Assembly (NCBI RefSeq): GCF_003985145.1
Contig: NZ_ML133543.1
Coordinates: 1 to 64,000, forward strand
Direction: 5' to 3'
DNA from: Rhizobium anhuiense
GTDB lineage: Bacteria; Pseudomonadota; Alphaproteobacteria; Rhizobiales; Rhizobiaceae
Length of the DNA stretch: 64,000 nucleotides
Each line of letters opens with the position of its first letter. The stretch's first letter is position 1. Under the pieces are notes generated by a model. That model was given only the letters and a program-made list of their open reading frames with translations. It had not been told where the DNA came from and searched no databases. Below are positions 26,051 through 34,959 of this stretch, piece by piece. Both the position numbers and the translations under genes were made by a program.

Positions 26051-26725
26051 TCAATCACCGTCGTGATCATGATCGTGATGCGACGGAAGATCGAGGCCGA
26101 AGGTTTTGACGAGATCGGCCACCTGAGCCGGGCTGAGGAAACGGGGATTGAGGTTGCGCAACAGCAGATAGAGCTTTGCGGTTTCCTCCAGTTCCTCAGT
26201 GGCGAAGACCGCTGCTTCCAAGCTGTCGCCGGCGACAACAGGTCCGTGATTGGCCAGAAGCACCGACGAATACTTGCCCGCCAGCCCGCGGATGGCATCG
26301 GCCACATCAGGATCGCCCGGACGATAATAGGGCACCAGCGCGGTTTCGCCGGCGCGCATCAGATAATATGGCGTCATCGGCGGCAGGGCGGCGCGCGGAT
26401 CGACCTCCGGCAGCATGGTCAGCGCCACCGCATGGGTGGAGTGAAGATGGACGATGGCGCGGGCGCTGCCGCGCGTGTCGTAGAGGGCCGTGTGCAGCGG
26501 GATTTCCTTGGTCGGCTTGTCGCCGGACAGGAGCCGGCCTTCGGCATCGAGCCTGGAGATCCGTGCCGGGTCGAGAAAGCCGAGCGAGGCATTGGTCGGC
26601 GTGACCAGCCAGCCGCCGTCCTCAAGCCGCAACGATATGTTGCCCGACGAACCGGGCGTCAGCCCGCGCTCGAACAGCGAGCGGCCGTATCGGCAGATTT
26701 CCTCACGCAGGCGCGCGTCGGACAT
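26051..26725 (-). CDS. otnC: 3-oxo-tetronate 4-phosphate decarboxylase (class II aldolase family)
   Basis: 224 residues with class II aldolase landmarks: LTPGSSGNISLR near 23, the Glu in TKEIPLH, the zinc site HLHSTH near residue 94, and LLANHGPVV with a further His. In the described D-/L-threonate and erythronate pathways OtnC decarboxylates 3-oxo-tetronate 4-phosphate to dihydroxyacetone phosphate. OtnK, OtnI and LtnD partners are all encoded nearby, which supports the assignment. The last nine residues (HHDHDHDGD) form a metal-binding-like tail. It follows the LacI gene by 16 bases on the same strand. Confidence 0.9.
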   Translation of the reverse strand: MSDARLREEICRYGRSLFERGLTPGSSGNISLRLEDGGWLVTPTNASLGFLDPARISRLDAEGRLLSGDKPTKEIPLHTALYDTRGSARAIVHLHSTHAVALTMLPEVDPRAALPPMTPYYLMRAGETALVPYYRPGDPDVADAIRGLAGKYSSVLLANHGPVVAGDSLEAAVFATEELEETAKLYLLLRNLNPRFLSPAQVADLVKTFGLDLPSHHDHDHDGD

Positions 26726-26741
26726 GACAGTTCCTCCAATA

Positions 26742-27740
26742 TTACGCAGTTGCCCCTTCGATCAGTTCAAAGCCGAGATCGACGGCCTGCGGCGGCGCGT
26801 TGGCGACGACCATCTGGGCGGCTATCTGTCCCGTCGCCACGCGCGGCGTTCGGATGGTCGACAGTGGTTGCGGTGTTACCCGGCCGATATCGAGGCCGTT
26901 ATAGCCGAAAATGGCGAGCTTCGAGGGGATCGCGATCCCTTGAGCCAGACAGTGAAAATAACCACCCAGCGCCATGTCGTCGTTGGAGAAATAAACCGCA
27001 TCGAGATCGGTCGTCCGGGCAAGCAGCCGCTCCAATCCCAGCCTGCCGTTTTCCACGGACGAGGCGCCGGCGAGAATTTCACGGGCGACGAGCGGTGCGT
27101 CATGCGCATCGAGCGTCTCGCAAAAGCTGGAAAACCTCTTGCCGGCACGGGTATCGCGGTTGAGGTCGTGACCGACATAGCCGATCCGGCGGTAACCCCG
27201 CCTCAGCAGGAAGGCCGCGCTCTCCCGCCCGGCCGCGCGGTTCGAGAAACCGACGGCGATATCGAGAGCATCGCCATCCAGATCGAGCAGCTCCACGATC
27301 CGGCAGCCGCTGGCGCGCAGCATCTTCACCGTGCCCTCGGTATGCTCGTATCCCGCCAGCATGACCGCCGCCGGCCGCCAGGCAAGCATCGCGGCGGCGA
27401 GCGCCTCCTCCTTGCCCGGATCGTAATCGGTCACGGAGAAAACCGCCTGGTACCGGTTCTCCTCCAGAACGGCGCTGGCGCCGCGCAGCACATCGGGAAA
27501 GACGATGTTGGAGAGCGACGGAATGACGAACGCGACAAGACGCGACCCGGTGGAGGCGAGCGTTCCGGCGATCCGGTTCGGCACATAACCCAGCCGCTCG
27601 ACGGCGGCCATCACCCGCTCCCGCGTCTTGCCGGAAAACGAACCATGGTTGCGCAGCACGCGCGACACCGTGCTCTCGCCGACACCGGCCGCCTCCGCGA
27701 CCTCGGCAAGCGTGACCGTCGCCTGATGTTTGAATTCCAT
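26742..27740 (-). CDS. LacI-family repressor of the threonate/tetronate genes
   Basis: From ATG 27740 the protein has 332 residues. The HTH reads TLAEVAEAAGVGESTVSRVLRN, and a periplasmic-binding-like effector domain follows. The frame stays open upstream but the sequence there is not protein-like. It is transcribed away from the MFS transporter gene, and the spacer holds three copies of a palindrome of LacI-family type, so it most likely represses both directions and is induced by threonate or a pathway intermediate. That is inference from position and operator form. Confidence 0.92.
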   Translation of the reverse strand: MEFKHQATVTLAEVAEAAGVGESTVSRVLRNHGSFSGKTRERVMAAVERLGYVPNRIAGTLASTGSRLVAFVIPSLSNIVFPDVLRGASAVLEENRYQAVFSVTDYDPGKEEALAAAMLAWRPAAVMLAGYEHTEGTVKMLRASGCRIVELLDLDGDALDIAVGFSNRAAGRESAAFLLRRGYRRIGYVGHDLNRDTRAGKRFSSFCETLDAHDAPLVAREILAGASSVENGRLGLERLLARTTDLDAVYFSNDDMALGGYFHCLAQGIAIPSKLAIFGYNGLDIGRVTPQPLSTIRTPRVATGQIAAQMVVANAPPQAVDLGFELIEGATA

Positions 27741-27843
27741 CGTTACGTTTGAACCCGGCTTTCGAGGTGGTCGTTCAGCCTGTCGGCCGATGACCCGCGT
27801 TATCCCCATTTTTCACTGCTCCCGCCAAGAAGCAAGGTTTTTT

Positions 27844-27857
27844 TGGCAGCGCTACCA
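27844..27857. promoter_or_regulatory. Operator 1 of the LacI-type regulator
   Basis: TGGCAGCGCTACCA is a near-perfect 14-bp palindrome with a central CG step, the form bound by LacI/GalR proteins. It differs from the other two copies at one base. It is the copy nearest the regulator gene. Confidence 0.8.
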
Positions 27858-27866
27858 ATTTGCTGT

Positions 27867-27880
27867 TGGCAGCGCTGCCA
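27867..27880. promoter_or_regulatory. Operator 2 of the LacI-type regulator
   Basis: TGGCAGCGCTGCCA is a perfect 14-bp palindrome, 23 bp centre-to-centre from operator 1. Flanking T and A runs extend the symmetry to about 16-18 bp. Confidence 0.85.
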
Positions 27881-27897
27881 AAATGGATTAATGAAAA

Positions 27898-27911
27898 TGG
27901 CAGCGCTGCCA
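27898..27911. promoter_or_regulatory. Operator 3 of the LacI-type regulator
   Basis: The same perfect palindrome TGGCAGCGCTGCCA, 31 bp (about three helical turns) from operator 2 and 65 bp before the MFS start codon. It probably overlaps the transporter promoter or transcription start. Confidence 0.85.
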
Positions 27912-27975
27912 AAAATGGCTCGGCGTGCCGCGGGAGGATCGACAGGGACCGCGGCAACAATCGGAGGAGAAAATC

Positions 27976-29292
27976 ATGACGCTGCAGACGCAGGCGCCAA
28001 TCGCTGGCGCATATACCGCTGAAGCCGCGGAAGACCGTGCCTATGGCAAGGTCTTCTGGCGCATCGTACCCTTTTTGATGCTGTGCTACGTGGTCGCCTA
28101 TCTCGACCGCGTCAATGTCGGCTTCGCCAAGCTGCAAATGTCGAGTGAACTCGGCCTTTCGGAAGCCGCCTACGGCATCGGTGCAGGCATTTTCTTCATC
28201 GGCTATTTTCTGTTTGAAGTGCCGAGCAATATCATCATGAACAAGGTCGGCGCGCGGGTGTGGATCGCCCGCATCATGGTCACCTGGGGTATCATTTCCG
28301 CCGCCTTCATGTTCACCTCGTCGGAAACCGTCTTCTATGTCCTTCGTTTCCTGCTGGGCGTGGCCGAAGCCGGATTTTTCCCCGGCATCATTCTTTATCT
28401 GACCGCGTGGTATCCGGCCCACCGCCGCGCCAGGATTATCACCACCTTCATGTCGGCGATCCCGATATCCGCCATTTTCGGCAATCCGCTTTCGGGTCTC
28501 CTGATGGACAGCTTTCACGGCACGCATGGTCTTTCCGGCTGGCAGTGGATGTTCCTGATCGAAGCCATTCCGGCCATTCTTTTCGGTGTCGCGACGTTCT
28601 TCTATCTTGATGATACGATCCAGGGCGCGAAATGGCTGAACGATGAGGAAAAGCGCGTGCTGACGGCCAATATCGAGGCGGAGAACCGGGGCAAGACGGC
28701 AAGCCCGCACAGTATCGGTGCAACGCTGACCGACCGTCGCGTCTGGCTGATGTGCCTGATCTATTTCTGCTTCGTGCTCGGGCAATATGGGCTGAATTTC
28801 TGGATGCCGACCATCGTCAAGGCCTCGGGCGTCAGCGGAAACCTGAATATTGGCCTGATTTCGGCGATCCCCTATATCTGCACATTCGTCGCGATGCTGG
28901 CACTCGGACGTTCCGCCGACAGGCTGCGTGAACGCCGCTGGCACCTCGTCGTCCCGGCTCTGATTGCCGCCGGTGGTTTTGTCGCGGCGACCATGGCGAC
29001 GAGCACGACGGTGTCGATTGTCTGCCTCTCGCTGGCGGCAGCGGGCGCGATCAGCTGCGCACCGCTCTTCTGGTCGCTTCCGACAGCTTTTCTTGCCGGC
29101 ACCGGCGCTGCGGCCGGCATCGCCTGGATCAATTCGGTCGGCAACCTCGCCGGGTTTCTCGGGCCGTTTCTGGTCGGCTATCTCAAAGACTTCACCGGCA
29201 CCAACAGCGCCGGCATGTATCTGCTGGCGGCCGCGCTGGTCATTGGTTCGCTGGCCGTGTTGACGGTTCCGGCGAAAACCGTCAATCGCTGA
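27976..29292 (+). CDS. MFS transporter, anion:cation symporter type, probable threonate/tetronate uptake
   Basis: From ATG 27976, with GGAGGAG upstream, the protein has 438 residues and about 12 hydrophobic helices. The N-terminal helix motif RIVPFLMLCYVVAYLDRVNVGFAKLQM is shared by the ACS family, which carries phthalate, tartrate and glucarate-like anions. Residues FEVPSNIIMNKVGARVWIAR give the usual loop 2-3 motif. It is the first gene of the plus-strand threonate unit under the triple operators, so a tetronate anion is the inferred cargo. Confidence 0.9.
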   Translation: MTLQTQAPIAGAYTAEAAEDRAYGKVFWRIVPFLMLCYVVAYLDRVNVGFAKLQMSSELGLSEAAYGIGAGIFFIGYFLFEVPSNIIMNKVGARVWIARIMVTWGIISAAFMFTSSETVFYVLRFLLGVAEAGFFPGIILYLTAWYPAHRRARIITTFMSAIPISAIFGNPLSGLLMDSFHGTHGLSGWQWMFLIEAIPAILFGVATFFYLDDTIQGAKWLNDEEKRVLTANIEAENRGKTASPHSIGATLTDRRVWLMCLIYFCFVLGQYGLNFWMPTIVKASGVSGNLNIGLISAIPYICTFVAMLALGRSADRLRERRWHLVVPALIAAGGFVAATMATSTTVSIVCLSLAAAGAISCAPLFWSLPTAFLAGTGAAAGIAWINSVGNLAGFLGPFLVGYLKDFTGTNSAGMYLLAAALVIGSLAVLTVPAKTVNR

Positions 29293-29296
29293 ACTC

Positions 29297-29399
29297 GCGC
29301 ACAACCCCGAAAATCGGAATCGATTTTCGGAAAGGATTATGCGCAAATTCAAAATGTTAGAGCGTCATTAGCGCGTCTTGTAGACGCACGGCGCTCTAG
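29297..29399. repeat. Palindromic intergenic repeat, copy 1
   Basis: An imperfect 48-base palindrome (29297-29344; arms GCGCACAA and TTATGCGC around a CCGAAAATCG/CGATTTTCGG core) is followed by a second hairpin ending in GGCGCTCTA at 29399. The same two-part structure recurs at 42073-42174. It lies between the MFS gene and ltnD, inside the presumed operon, and could act in mRNA processing or partial termination. Confidence 0.8.
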
Positions 29400-29460
29400 A
29401 GCCCCTCCGGGACGCTACCCGGAGGGCACAGACCTTCCTCAGGAGATGGAGAACCTCCTC

Positions 29461-30405
29461 ATGTCACCGCTTGCTGAAAATCCGGGCTCCGCCGTTGTCG
29501 CAGCCGTCATCGGTCTTGGTTCCATGGGGCTCGGAATGGCCCGGTCGATGAAGCGCGCAGGTCTCGACGTCATTGGATATGACATCACGCCGGCGGCGGT
29601 GGACCGCTTCATCGCCGAGGGCGGGCGCGGCGCGGCGACCCCCGCCGATGCGGCAAAGGGCGCCGACATTGTCGTCTCCGTGGTCGTCAACGGCGCGCAG
29701 ACCGAGGCCGTACTGTTCGGACCAGAAGGTGTCGCGCATGCGATGAAGGCCGGTGCGGTCTTCATCTCGTCGGCCACCATGGATCCCGCCATTGCACGCA
29801 ACCTGGCGCAAAGGGTGGAGGCTCTCGGCCTGCATTATCTCGACGCGCCGATTTCGGGCGGCGCCGCCAAGGCGGCGCAAGGCGCACTGACGATCATGGC
29901 TTCCGGCTCCAGACAGGCCTTCGACACGGCGCGCCCCGGACTCGAGGCCATGGCCGGCAAGGTCTACGAGCTAGGCGATGCGGCCGGGAAAGGTGCTGCC
30001 TTCAAGATGATCAACCAGCTTCTCGCCGGCGTGCACATCGCCGCCGCCTGCGAGGCCATTACCTTCGCCGCCAAGCAGGGCCTCGACCTCGACAAAGTCT
30101 ATGAGGTGATCACGGCTTCGGCCGGCAATTCATGGATGTTCGAAAACCGCGTGCCGCATGTGCTGGCCGGAGACTATACTCCGCTGAGCAGCATCGAGAT
30201 TTTCGTCAAGGATCTCGGTATCGTCCAGGACATGGCCCGCTCCGAGCGCTACCCGGTGCCGCTCGCGGCAGCGGCCTTGCAGATGTATCTGGCCGCCGCT
30301 GGAGCGGGCATGGGCCGCGACGACGATTCCTCGCTGGCGCGGCTCTATGCCCAGCTTTCCGGCGCAGAATTGCCCAGCTCCGCCAAAGAGCCGCAGAGCC
30401 TGTAG
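29461..30405 (+). CDS. ltnD: L-threonate dehydrogenase (beta-hydroxyacid dehydrogenase family)
   Basis: The ATG at 29461 has GGAG at good spacing, so I prefer it to the ATG at 29446; the protein then has 314 residues. Family marks: VIGLGSMGLGMARSM near residue 15, the substrate-binding SGGAAKAAQGALTIMASG near 135, and the catalytic Lys in KMINQLLAG near 185. In the characterised tetronate pathway LtnD oxidises L-threonate at C2 with NAD to 2-oxo-tetronate. Its place before OtnI and OtnK matches that pathway order. Confidence 0.9.
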   Translation: MSPLAENPGSAVVAAVIGLGSMGLGMARSMKRAGLDVIGYDITPAAVDRFIAEGGRGAATPADAAKGADIVVSVVVNGAQTEAVLFGPEGVAHAMKAGAVFISSATMDPAIARNLAQRVEALGLHYLDAPISGGAAKAAQGALTIMASGSRQAFDTARPGLEAMAGKVYELGDAAGKGAAFKMINQLLAGVHIAAACEAITFAAKQGLDLDKVYEVITASAGNSWMFENRVPHVLAGDYTPLSSIEIFVKDLGIVQDMARSERYPVPLAAAALQMYLAAAGAGMGRDDDSSLARLYAQLSGAELPSSAKEPQSL

Positions 30406-30419
30406 AGGGAACACGAGAC

Positions 30420-31196
30420 ATGCCGGTTTTCGCCGCCAACCTGACGATGATGTTCAACGAATGGGCGTTCCTCGACCGCTTCGACGCCGCAGCCGATGCT
30501 GGCTTTACCGCCGTCGAATATCTCTTCCCCTATGAAGCCCCGCCGGAGGCAATCGCCGAGCGGCTTGCCCGCAACAATCTGCAGCAAGCCTTGTTCAACC
30601 TGCCGCCGGGCGACTGGGCAGCCGGCGAGCGTGGCATCGCCGCTCTTCCCGGACGCTTCGATGCGCTGAAAGCCGATGTCGAACGGGCGCTGGACTATGC
30701 GGCGGCGACGAGTGTCAAGCGATTGCACTTGATGGCCGGCATCGCCGACCCTGATGACCAAGACGCCTCTTCCTCTTACCGGCGCTCCGTCACCTATGCT
30801 GCCGAGCGGCTTGCGGAAAAGGGCATCGATCTGCTGCTCGAGCCGATCAACGGGCGAAACATGCCGGGATACTTCCTCAGCGACTTCGGCGCGGCCGAGC
30901 GGCTGATTGCCGAATCCGGCCTGCCAAACCTGAAACTCCAGTTCGACATCTATCACCGACAGATCATCCATGGCGACGTCGTCATGGCGTTGCGACGCCT
31001 GCTGTCGATCACCGGTCATATCCAGATCGCCAGCGTGCCGTCCCGCAACGAACCGGACGGGGAGGAACTGAATTATCCCTATCTGTTCGGCGAAATCGAC
31101 CGCCTGGGATATGGCGGTTTCATCGGTTGCGAATACATCCCACGCGGCCACACGCTGGACGGTCTTGGCTGGTTCAAACCTTTTGCACGGAGCTAG
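30420..31196 (+). CDS. otnI: 2-oxo-tetronate isomerase (hydroxypyruvate isomerase family)
   Basis: 258 residues from ATG 30420. The fold is the xylose-isomerase-like TIM barrel of hydroxypyruvate isomerase (Hyi): MFNEWAFLDRFDAAADAGF near the start, LEPINGRNMPGYFL with the metal Glu near residue 140, KLQFDIYHRQIIHGD with Asp and His near 175, and GCEYIPRG with the last Glu. In the tetronate pathway OtnI converts 2-oxo- to 3-oxo-tetronate. It sits between ltnD and otnK with gaps of 14 and 3 bases. Confidence 0.9.
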   Translation: MPVFAANLTMMFNEWAFLDRFDAAADAGFTAVEYLFPYEAPPEAIAERLARNNLQQALFNLPPGDWAAGERGIAALPGRFDALKADVERALDYAAATSVKRLHLMAGIADPDDQDASSSYRRSVTYAAERLAEKGIDLLLEPINGRNMPGYFLSDFGAAERLIAESGLPNLKLQFDIYHRQIIHGDVVMALRRLLSITGHIQIASVPSRNEPDGEELNYPYLFGEIDRLGYGGFIGCEYIPRGHTLDGLGWFKPFARS

Positions 31197-31199
31197 ACG

Positions 31200-32480
31200 A
31201 TGGCTATTTTGCTCGGATCAATCGCCGACGACTATACCGGCGCCTCCGACCTCGCCAACACGCTGACGAAGAACGGCCTGCGCACGGTGCAGACGGTCGG
31301 CATCCCCGATCCGACACTCGCGTTGCCGGATGTCGACGCCGTGGTCGTTTCCCTGAAAATCCGCTCCGTCCCCGCCCCGGACGCCGTGACGGCCGCGACC
31401 CGCGCCGAGCGATGGCTACGCCAGCGGGGCGCCGGCCATGTGCTTTACAAGATCTGTTCGACCTTCGATTCCACCGATGCCGGCAATATCGGTCCGGTCA
31501 CCGAGGCGTTGAGCGAGGCGGCCGGCGGCGGCTCCGTGCTGGTGACGCCTGCCTTTCCGGAAACGGGACGCACCGTCTATCTTGGCCATCTCTTCGTCGG
31601 CAGCCAGCCGCTAAACGAAAGCCCGCTCAAGGACCATCCCCTCAATCCGATGCATGACGCCAATCTCGTGCGGGTGCTCGCCCGGCAATCGCGCAACGCC
31701 GTCGGACTGGTCGATCTCACCGCCATCGCGGCCGGGCCTGATGCCGTCAAGGCGAAGCTCGATGCCCTACGCACGGCAGGCGTCACCATCGCCATCGCCG
31801 ATGCGATTTTCGAACGGGATCTTGAAACGCTCGGCGAGATCGCATTGGAAACACCGGTATCGACAGGTGCGTCCGGCCTCGGCCTCGGCCTTGCCCGCGC
31901 CCTCGTCCGCTCCGGCCGGATATCCTCCGGCGGTGCAACGACGGCGGACGCCATTCGCCCCGTCGGCGGGCTGTCCGCGATCGTTGCCGGCAGTTGTTCC
32001 AAGGCGACGCTGCGCCAACTCGACGTCGCCGAACGGTCGATGCCCGTGCTGCGGCTCGATCCGGAGCGGCTGCTTGCCGGCCCGGATGAGGTCGCCACGG
32101 CGATTTCCTGGGCCGGAGACAGAATCTCCGCCGGTCCTGTGGTGATCGCCGCAAGTGCCGCGCCGGAGACCGTGTCCCGGCTGCAATCGCTCTATGGACG
32201 AGAAGCCTCCGGCCACGCGATCGAGACCGCGACCTCGATCATCACAGCCGAACTGGTGCAGAGAGGCGTGCGGCGCCTTGTGATCGCAGGCGGTGAAACC
32301 TCAGGGGCGGCGGTCGATAGGCTCGCCATTCCGGCATTTCTGATCGGCCCGGAGATTGCGCCCGGCGTGCCGGTGTTGCGCACGGTCGGCAATGCCCAGG
32401 GCGATATGCTTCTGGCGTTGAAATCAGGAAACTTCGGAGGCGAAGATTTCTTTACGGCAGCGCTGGCGATGATGCACTGA
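31200..32480 (+). CDS. otnK: 3-oxo-tetronate kinase (DUF1537/four-carbon acid sugar kinase)
   Basis: 426 residues. The N-terminal domain opens with LGSIADDYTGASDLANTL, the substrate-binding signature of the four-carbon acid sugar kinases. The C-terminal nucleotide-binding domain contains VIAGGETSGAAVDRL near residue 360 and RTVGNAQGDMLLALKSGNFGG near the end. It phosphorylates 3-oxo-tetronate for OtnC, encoded at 26051-26725. It is the last gene of the plus-strand unit. Confidence 0.93.
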   Translation: MAILLGSIADDYTGASDLANTLTKNGLRTVQTVGIPDPTLALPDVDAVVVSLKIRSVPAPDAVTAATRAERWLRQRGAGHVLYKICSTFDSTDAGNIGPVTEALSEAAGGGSVLVTPAFPETGRTVYLGHLFVGSQPLNESPLKDHPLNPMHDANLVRVLARQSRNAVGLVDLTAIAAGPDAVKAKLDALRTAGVTIAIADAIFERDLETLGEIALETPVSTGASGLGLGLARALVRSGRISSGGATTADAIRPVGGLSAIVAGSCSKATLRQLDVAERSMPVLRLDPERLLAGPDEVATAISWAGDRISAGPVVIAASAAPETVSRLQSLYGREASGHAIETATSIITAELVQRGVRRLVIAGGETSGAAVDRLAIPAFLIGPEIAPGVPVLRTVGNAQGDMLLALKSGNFGGEDFFTAALAMMH

Positions 32481-32635
32481 CGGGATCTGGGGTCGACGAA
32501 TATCGATCGGCTCTAGCATAAGATGCGGTGGTCCATGGCAGCAAAGCCATAAGATACTGCTTGAACCATGGCCTTCAGACGATCTGCCCGCCGGCGCTCC
32601 GGCAGACTGGCGGGCACGACATGAAGGACGCCCCC

Positions 32636-33472
32636 ATGCAAGCAAGTCAGATCGAAATCGTCCCATTCGGCCCCGACCATCTGGAAGCCGCCGTCGCGCT
32701 CTCAAGACAGGCGGGCTGGCCGCACCGGACGGAAGACTGGCAGCTGGCGCTCGCTCTAAGCGAGGGGATGGTCGCGATCGAGAACGGCAAGGTCGTCGGC
32801 ACCGTGCTCGTCACGCCATACAAGGGCGATTGTGCAACTATTAACATGGTCATCGTCGACGAGACGATGCGCGGCCGCGGCCTTGGCCGCAGACTGATGG
32901 ACGCCGCACTGTTGACCGCCGGTGACCGACCGCTGAGGCTGGTGGCGACGACGGCAGGCCTGCCGCTTTACCAGAAGCTTGGCTTCCGCGAGACGGGAAC
33001 CGTGCTGCAGCACCAAGGCCTTGCCGGAGAAATCGCTGCCCCGGCGGAAACGGAAGCAGCCACCGCCGCCGATCTCCCTGCCATCGCGACACTCGATCGC
33101 CTGGCCTTCGGCGCCGATCGAGAAGGACTGCTCTCTTATTTCGCCGGGATCGGCGAATTCGCCGTCATTCGCAGCGACAGCCGCATTTCCGGCTTCGCCT
33201 GCCTGCGTCCTTTCGGCCGCGGCGAAGTGATCGGACCCGTGGTGGCCGCCGACCTTAGCAAAGCCAAGACACTCATCGAACATTTCATCGCCAGGCGGCC
33301 CGGACGGTTCCTCAGGGTCGACACCACTGACGAGACCGGGCTCTCCCCATGGCTCGCCGAACAGGGGCTGGTCCATGTCGGCGGCGGCATCACGATGAGA
33401 CAGCCGTTGGCCAAAGACGCCGCCGATCCAACCGCCACCACCTTTGCCCTCGCCAGCCAGGCACTCGGCTGA
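32636..33472 (+). CDS. GNAT-family N-acetyltransferase with YitH-like C-terminal domain
   Basis: The ATG at 32636 follows AAGGA with 7 bases spacing; ATG 32621 is an alternative. The product has 278 residues. GNAT core: WPHRTEDWQ near residue 22, a well-kept acetyl-CoA loop RGRGLGRRLMDAAL near 80, and LYQKLGFRETG near 110. The C-terminal domain ends FALASQALG. It is the paralog of 16100-17020 but keeps the acetyl-CoA loop that the other has lost, so this copy is the better candidate for activity. It is 13 bases from the aminotransferase gene. Confidence 0.86.
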   Translation: MQASQIEIVPFGPDHLEAAVALSRQAGWPHRTEDWQLALALSEGMVAIENGKVVGTVLVTPYKGDCATINMVIVDETMRGRGLGRRLMDAALLTAGDRPLRLVATTAGLPLYQKLGFRETGTVLQHQGLAGEIAAPAETEAATAADLPAIATLDRLAFGADREGLLSYFAGIGEFAVIRSDSRISGFACLRPFGRGEVIGPVVAADLSKAKTLIEHFIARRPGRFLRVDTTDETGLSPWLAEQGLVHVGGGITMRQPLAKDAADPTATTFALASQALG

Positions 33473-33485
33473 TCCGGAGATCTTC

Positions 33486-34862
33486 ATGTACAGCAATTCC
33501 CTCATCGAACTCGATCGCGCCCACCTCATTCATCCGGTCGCTTCCTATCGCGGCCATGAAAAGCTTGGCGTGCGCGTGTTGGCTTCGGCCAAGGGCGCCA
33601 CGGTCACCGACGCATCGGGCAAGCAGCTGATCGACGGCTTCGCCGGCCTCTGGTGCGTCAATGCCGGTTACGGCCACGAAAGCATCGTCGAGGCGGCGGC
33701 CCGGCAGATGCGCGAGCTTCCCTATGCGACGGCCTATTTCGGCCTCGGCTCCGAGCCCGCGATCCGGCTTGCCGGTGAACTCGCCGACCGCGCGCCGGGC
33801 GATCTCAACCATGTCTATTTCACGCTCGGCGGCTCCGATGCGGTGGACAGCACGGTCCGCTTCATCCGCTACTATTGGAATGCCCGAGGACAGCCTCAGC
33901 GCGATCAGTTCATCTCGGTCGAACAGGGCTATCACGGCTCCTCGACGGTCGGCGCGGGTTTGACCGCGCTGCCCGCCTTCCATGCCGGCTTCGGCCTTCC
34001 CTTCGACTGGCAGCATAAAATTCCGTCTCACTACGCCTATCGCAACCCGGCGGGCGACAGTCCGCAGGCAATCATCGACGCCTCGCTTACCGCGCTGAGA
34101 AGCAAGGTCGAGGCGATCGGGCCGGACCGCGTCGCCGCCTTCTATGTCGAGCCGATCCAGGGCTCGGGCGGCGTGCTGGTGCCGCCGAAAGGCTGGATGA
34201 AGGCCATGCGCGAATTCTGCCGCCAGCACGACATCCTGTTCGTGGCGGACGAGGTGATCACCGGCTTTGGCCGCACCGGCCCGCTTTTTGCCTGCAGCGA
34301 GGATGGGATTGTTCCCGATTTCATGACGACCGCCAAGGGCCTCACCTCCGGCTACGTCCCCATGGGCGCCGTCTTCATGTCCGATCACGTCTATGAAACG
34401 ATTGCCGAGGGCGCGGGCGCTGCCGCCGTCGGCCACGGCTACACCTATTCGGCCCATCCCGTCAGCGCCGCGGTCGGGCTCGAAGTCCTGAAGCTTTACG
34501 AAAACGGCCTTCTCGAAAACGGCGTCAGGGCCGGCGCACGGCTGATGCAGGGCCTGGAGTCGCTGAGGGATCATCCGCTCGTCGGCGACGTCCGCGGCCG
34601 CGGCATGCTGGCCGCCGTCGAACTGGTGGTCGACAAGGTGAACAAGACGCCGTTGCCGGCATCCGCCGAACCGGCCCGCCGCATCTTCGACCGCGCCTGG
34701 GAGAACGGCCTCGTCATCCGCGCCTTCGGCAATGGCGTGCTGGGCTATGCGCCGCCGCTCTGCTGCACCGAAACGGAGATAGACGCGATCGTCGAGCGCA
34801 CTCGCGTCACGCTGGACGAGACGCTGGAGGACCCGGATGTGCGCCGGGTGCTGCAGGCCTGA
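33486..34862 (+). CDS. Class III pyridoxal-phosphate aminotransferase (omega-amino acid or amine:pyruvate type)
   Basis: From ATG 33486 the protein has 458 residues. Landmarks: FAGLWCVNAGYGH near residue 48, GSDAVDSTVRFIRYYW, the cofactor Asp in VADEVITGFGR, and the PLP-binding Lys in TTAKGLTSGY. This set matches the omega-amino acid:pyruvate, beta-alanine:pyruvate and related diamine transaminases. It moves an amino group from an amine to a keto acid and yields a semialdehyde, a substrate suited to the GabD-like enzyme at 22399-23856. It begins a plus-strand unit with the HAD and Dpp-type importer genes after it. Confidence 0.9.
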   Translation: MYSNSLIELDRAHLIHPVASYRGHEKLGVRVLASAKGATVTDASGKQLIDGFAGLWCVNAGYGHESIVEAAARQMRELPYATAYFGLGSEPAIRLAGELADRAPGDLNHVYFTLGGSDAVDSTVRFIRYYWNARGQPQRDQFISVEQGYHGSSTVGAGLTALPAFHAGFGLPFDWQHKIPSHYAYRNPAGDSPQAIIDASLTALRSKVEAIGPDRVAAFYVEPIQGSGGVLVPPKGWMKAMREFCRQHDILFVADEVITGFGRTGPLFACSEDGIVPDFMTTAKGLTSGYVPMGAVFMSDHVYETIAEGAGAAAVGHGYTYSAHPVSAAVGLEVLKLYENGLLENGVRAGARLMQGLESLRDHPLVGDVRGRGMLAAVELVVDKVNKTPLPASAEPARRIFDRAWENGLVIRAFGNGVLGYAPPLCCTETEIDAIVERTRVTLDETLEDPDVRRVLQA

Positions 34863-34959
34863 GAATATCGCGAAACGGTCAGATTCGGTATTTTCTGCCG
34901 CCTCATGACGCCTTTTCGGAGAATCCGGCGCGGTGCAGGTGACACACTGAAATCAACGA

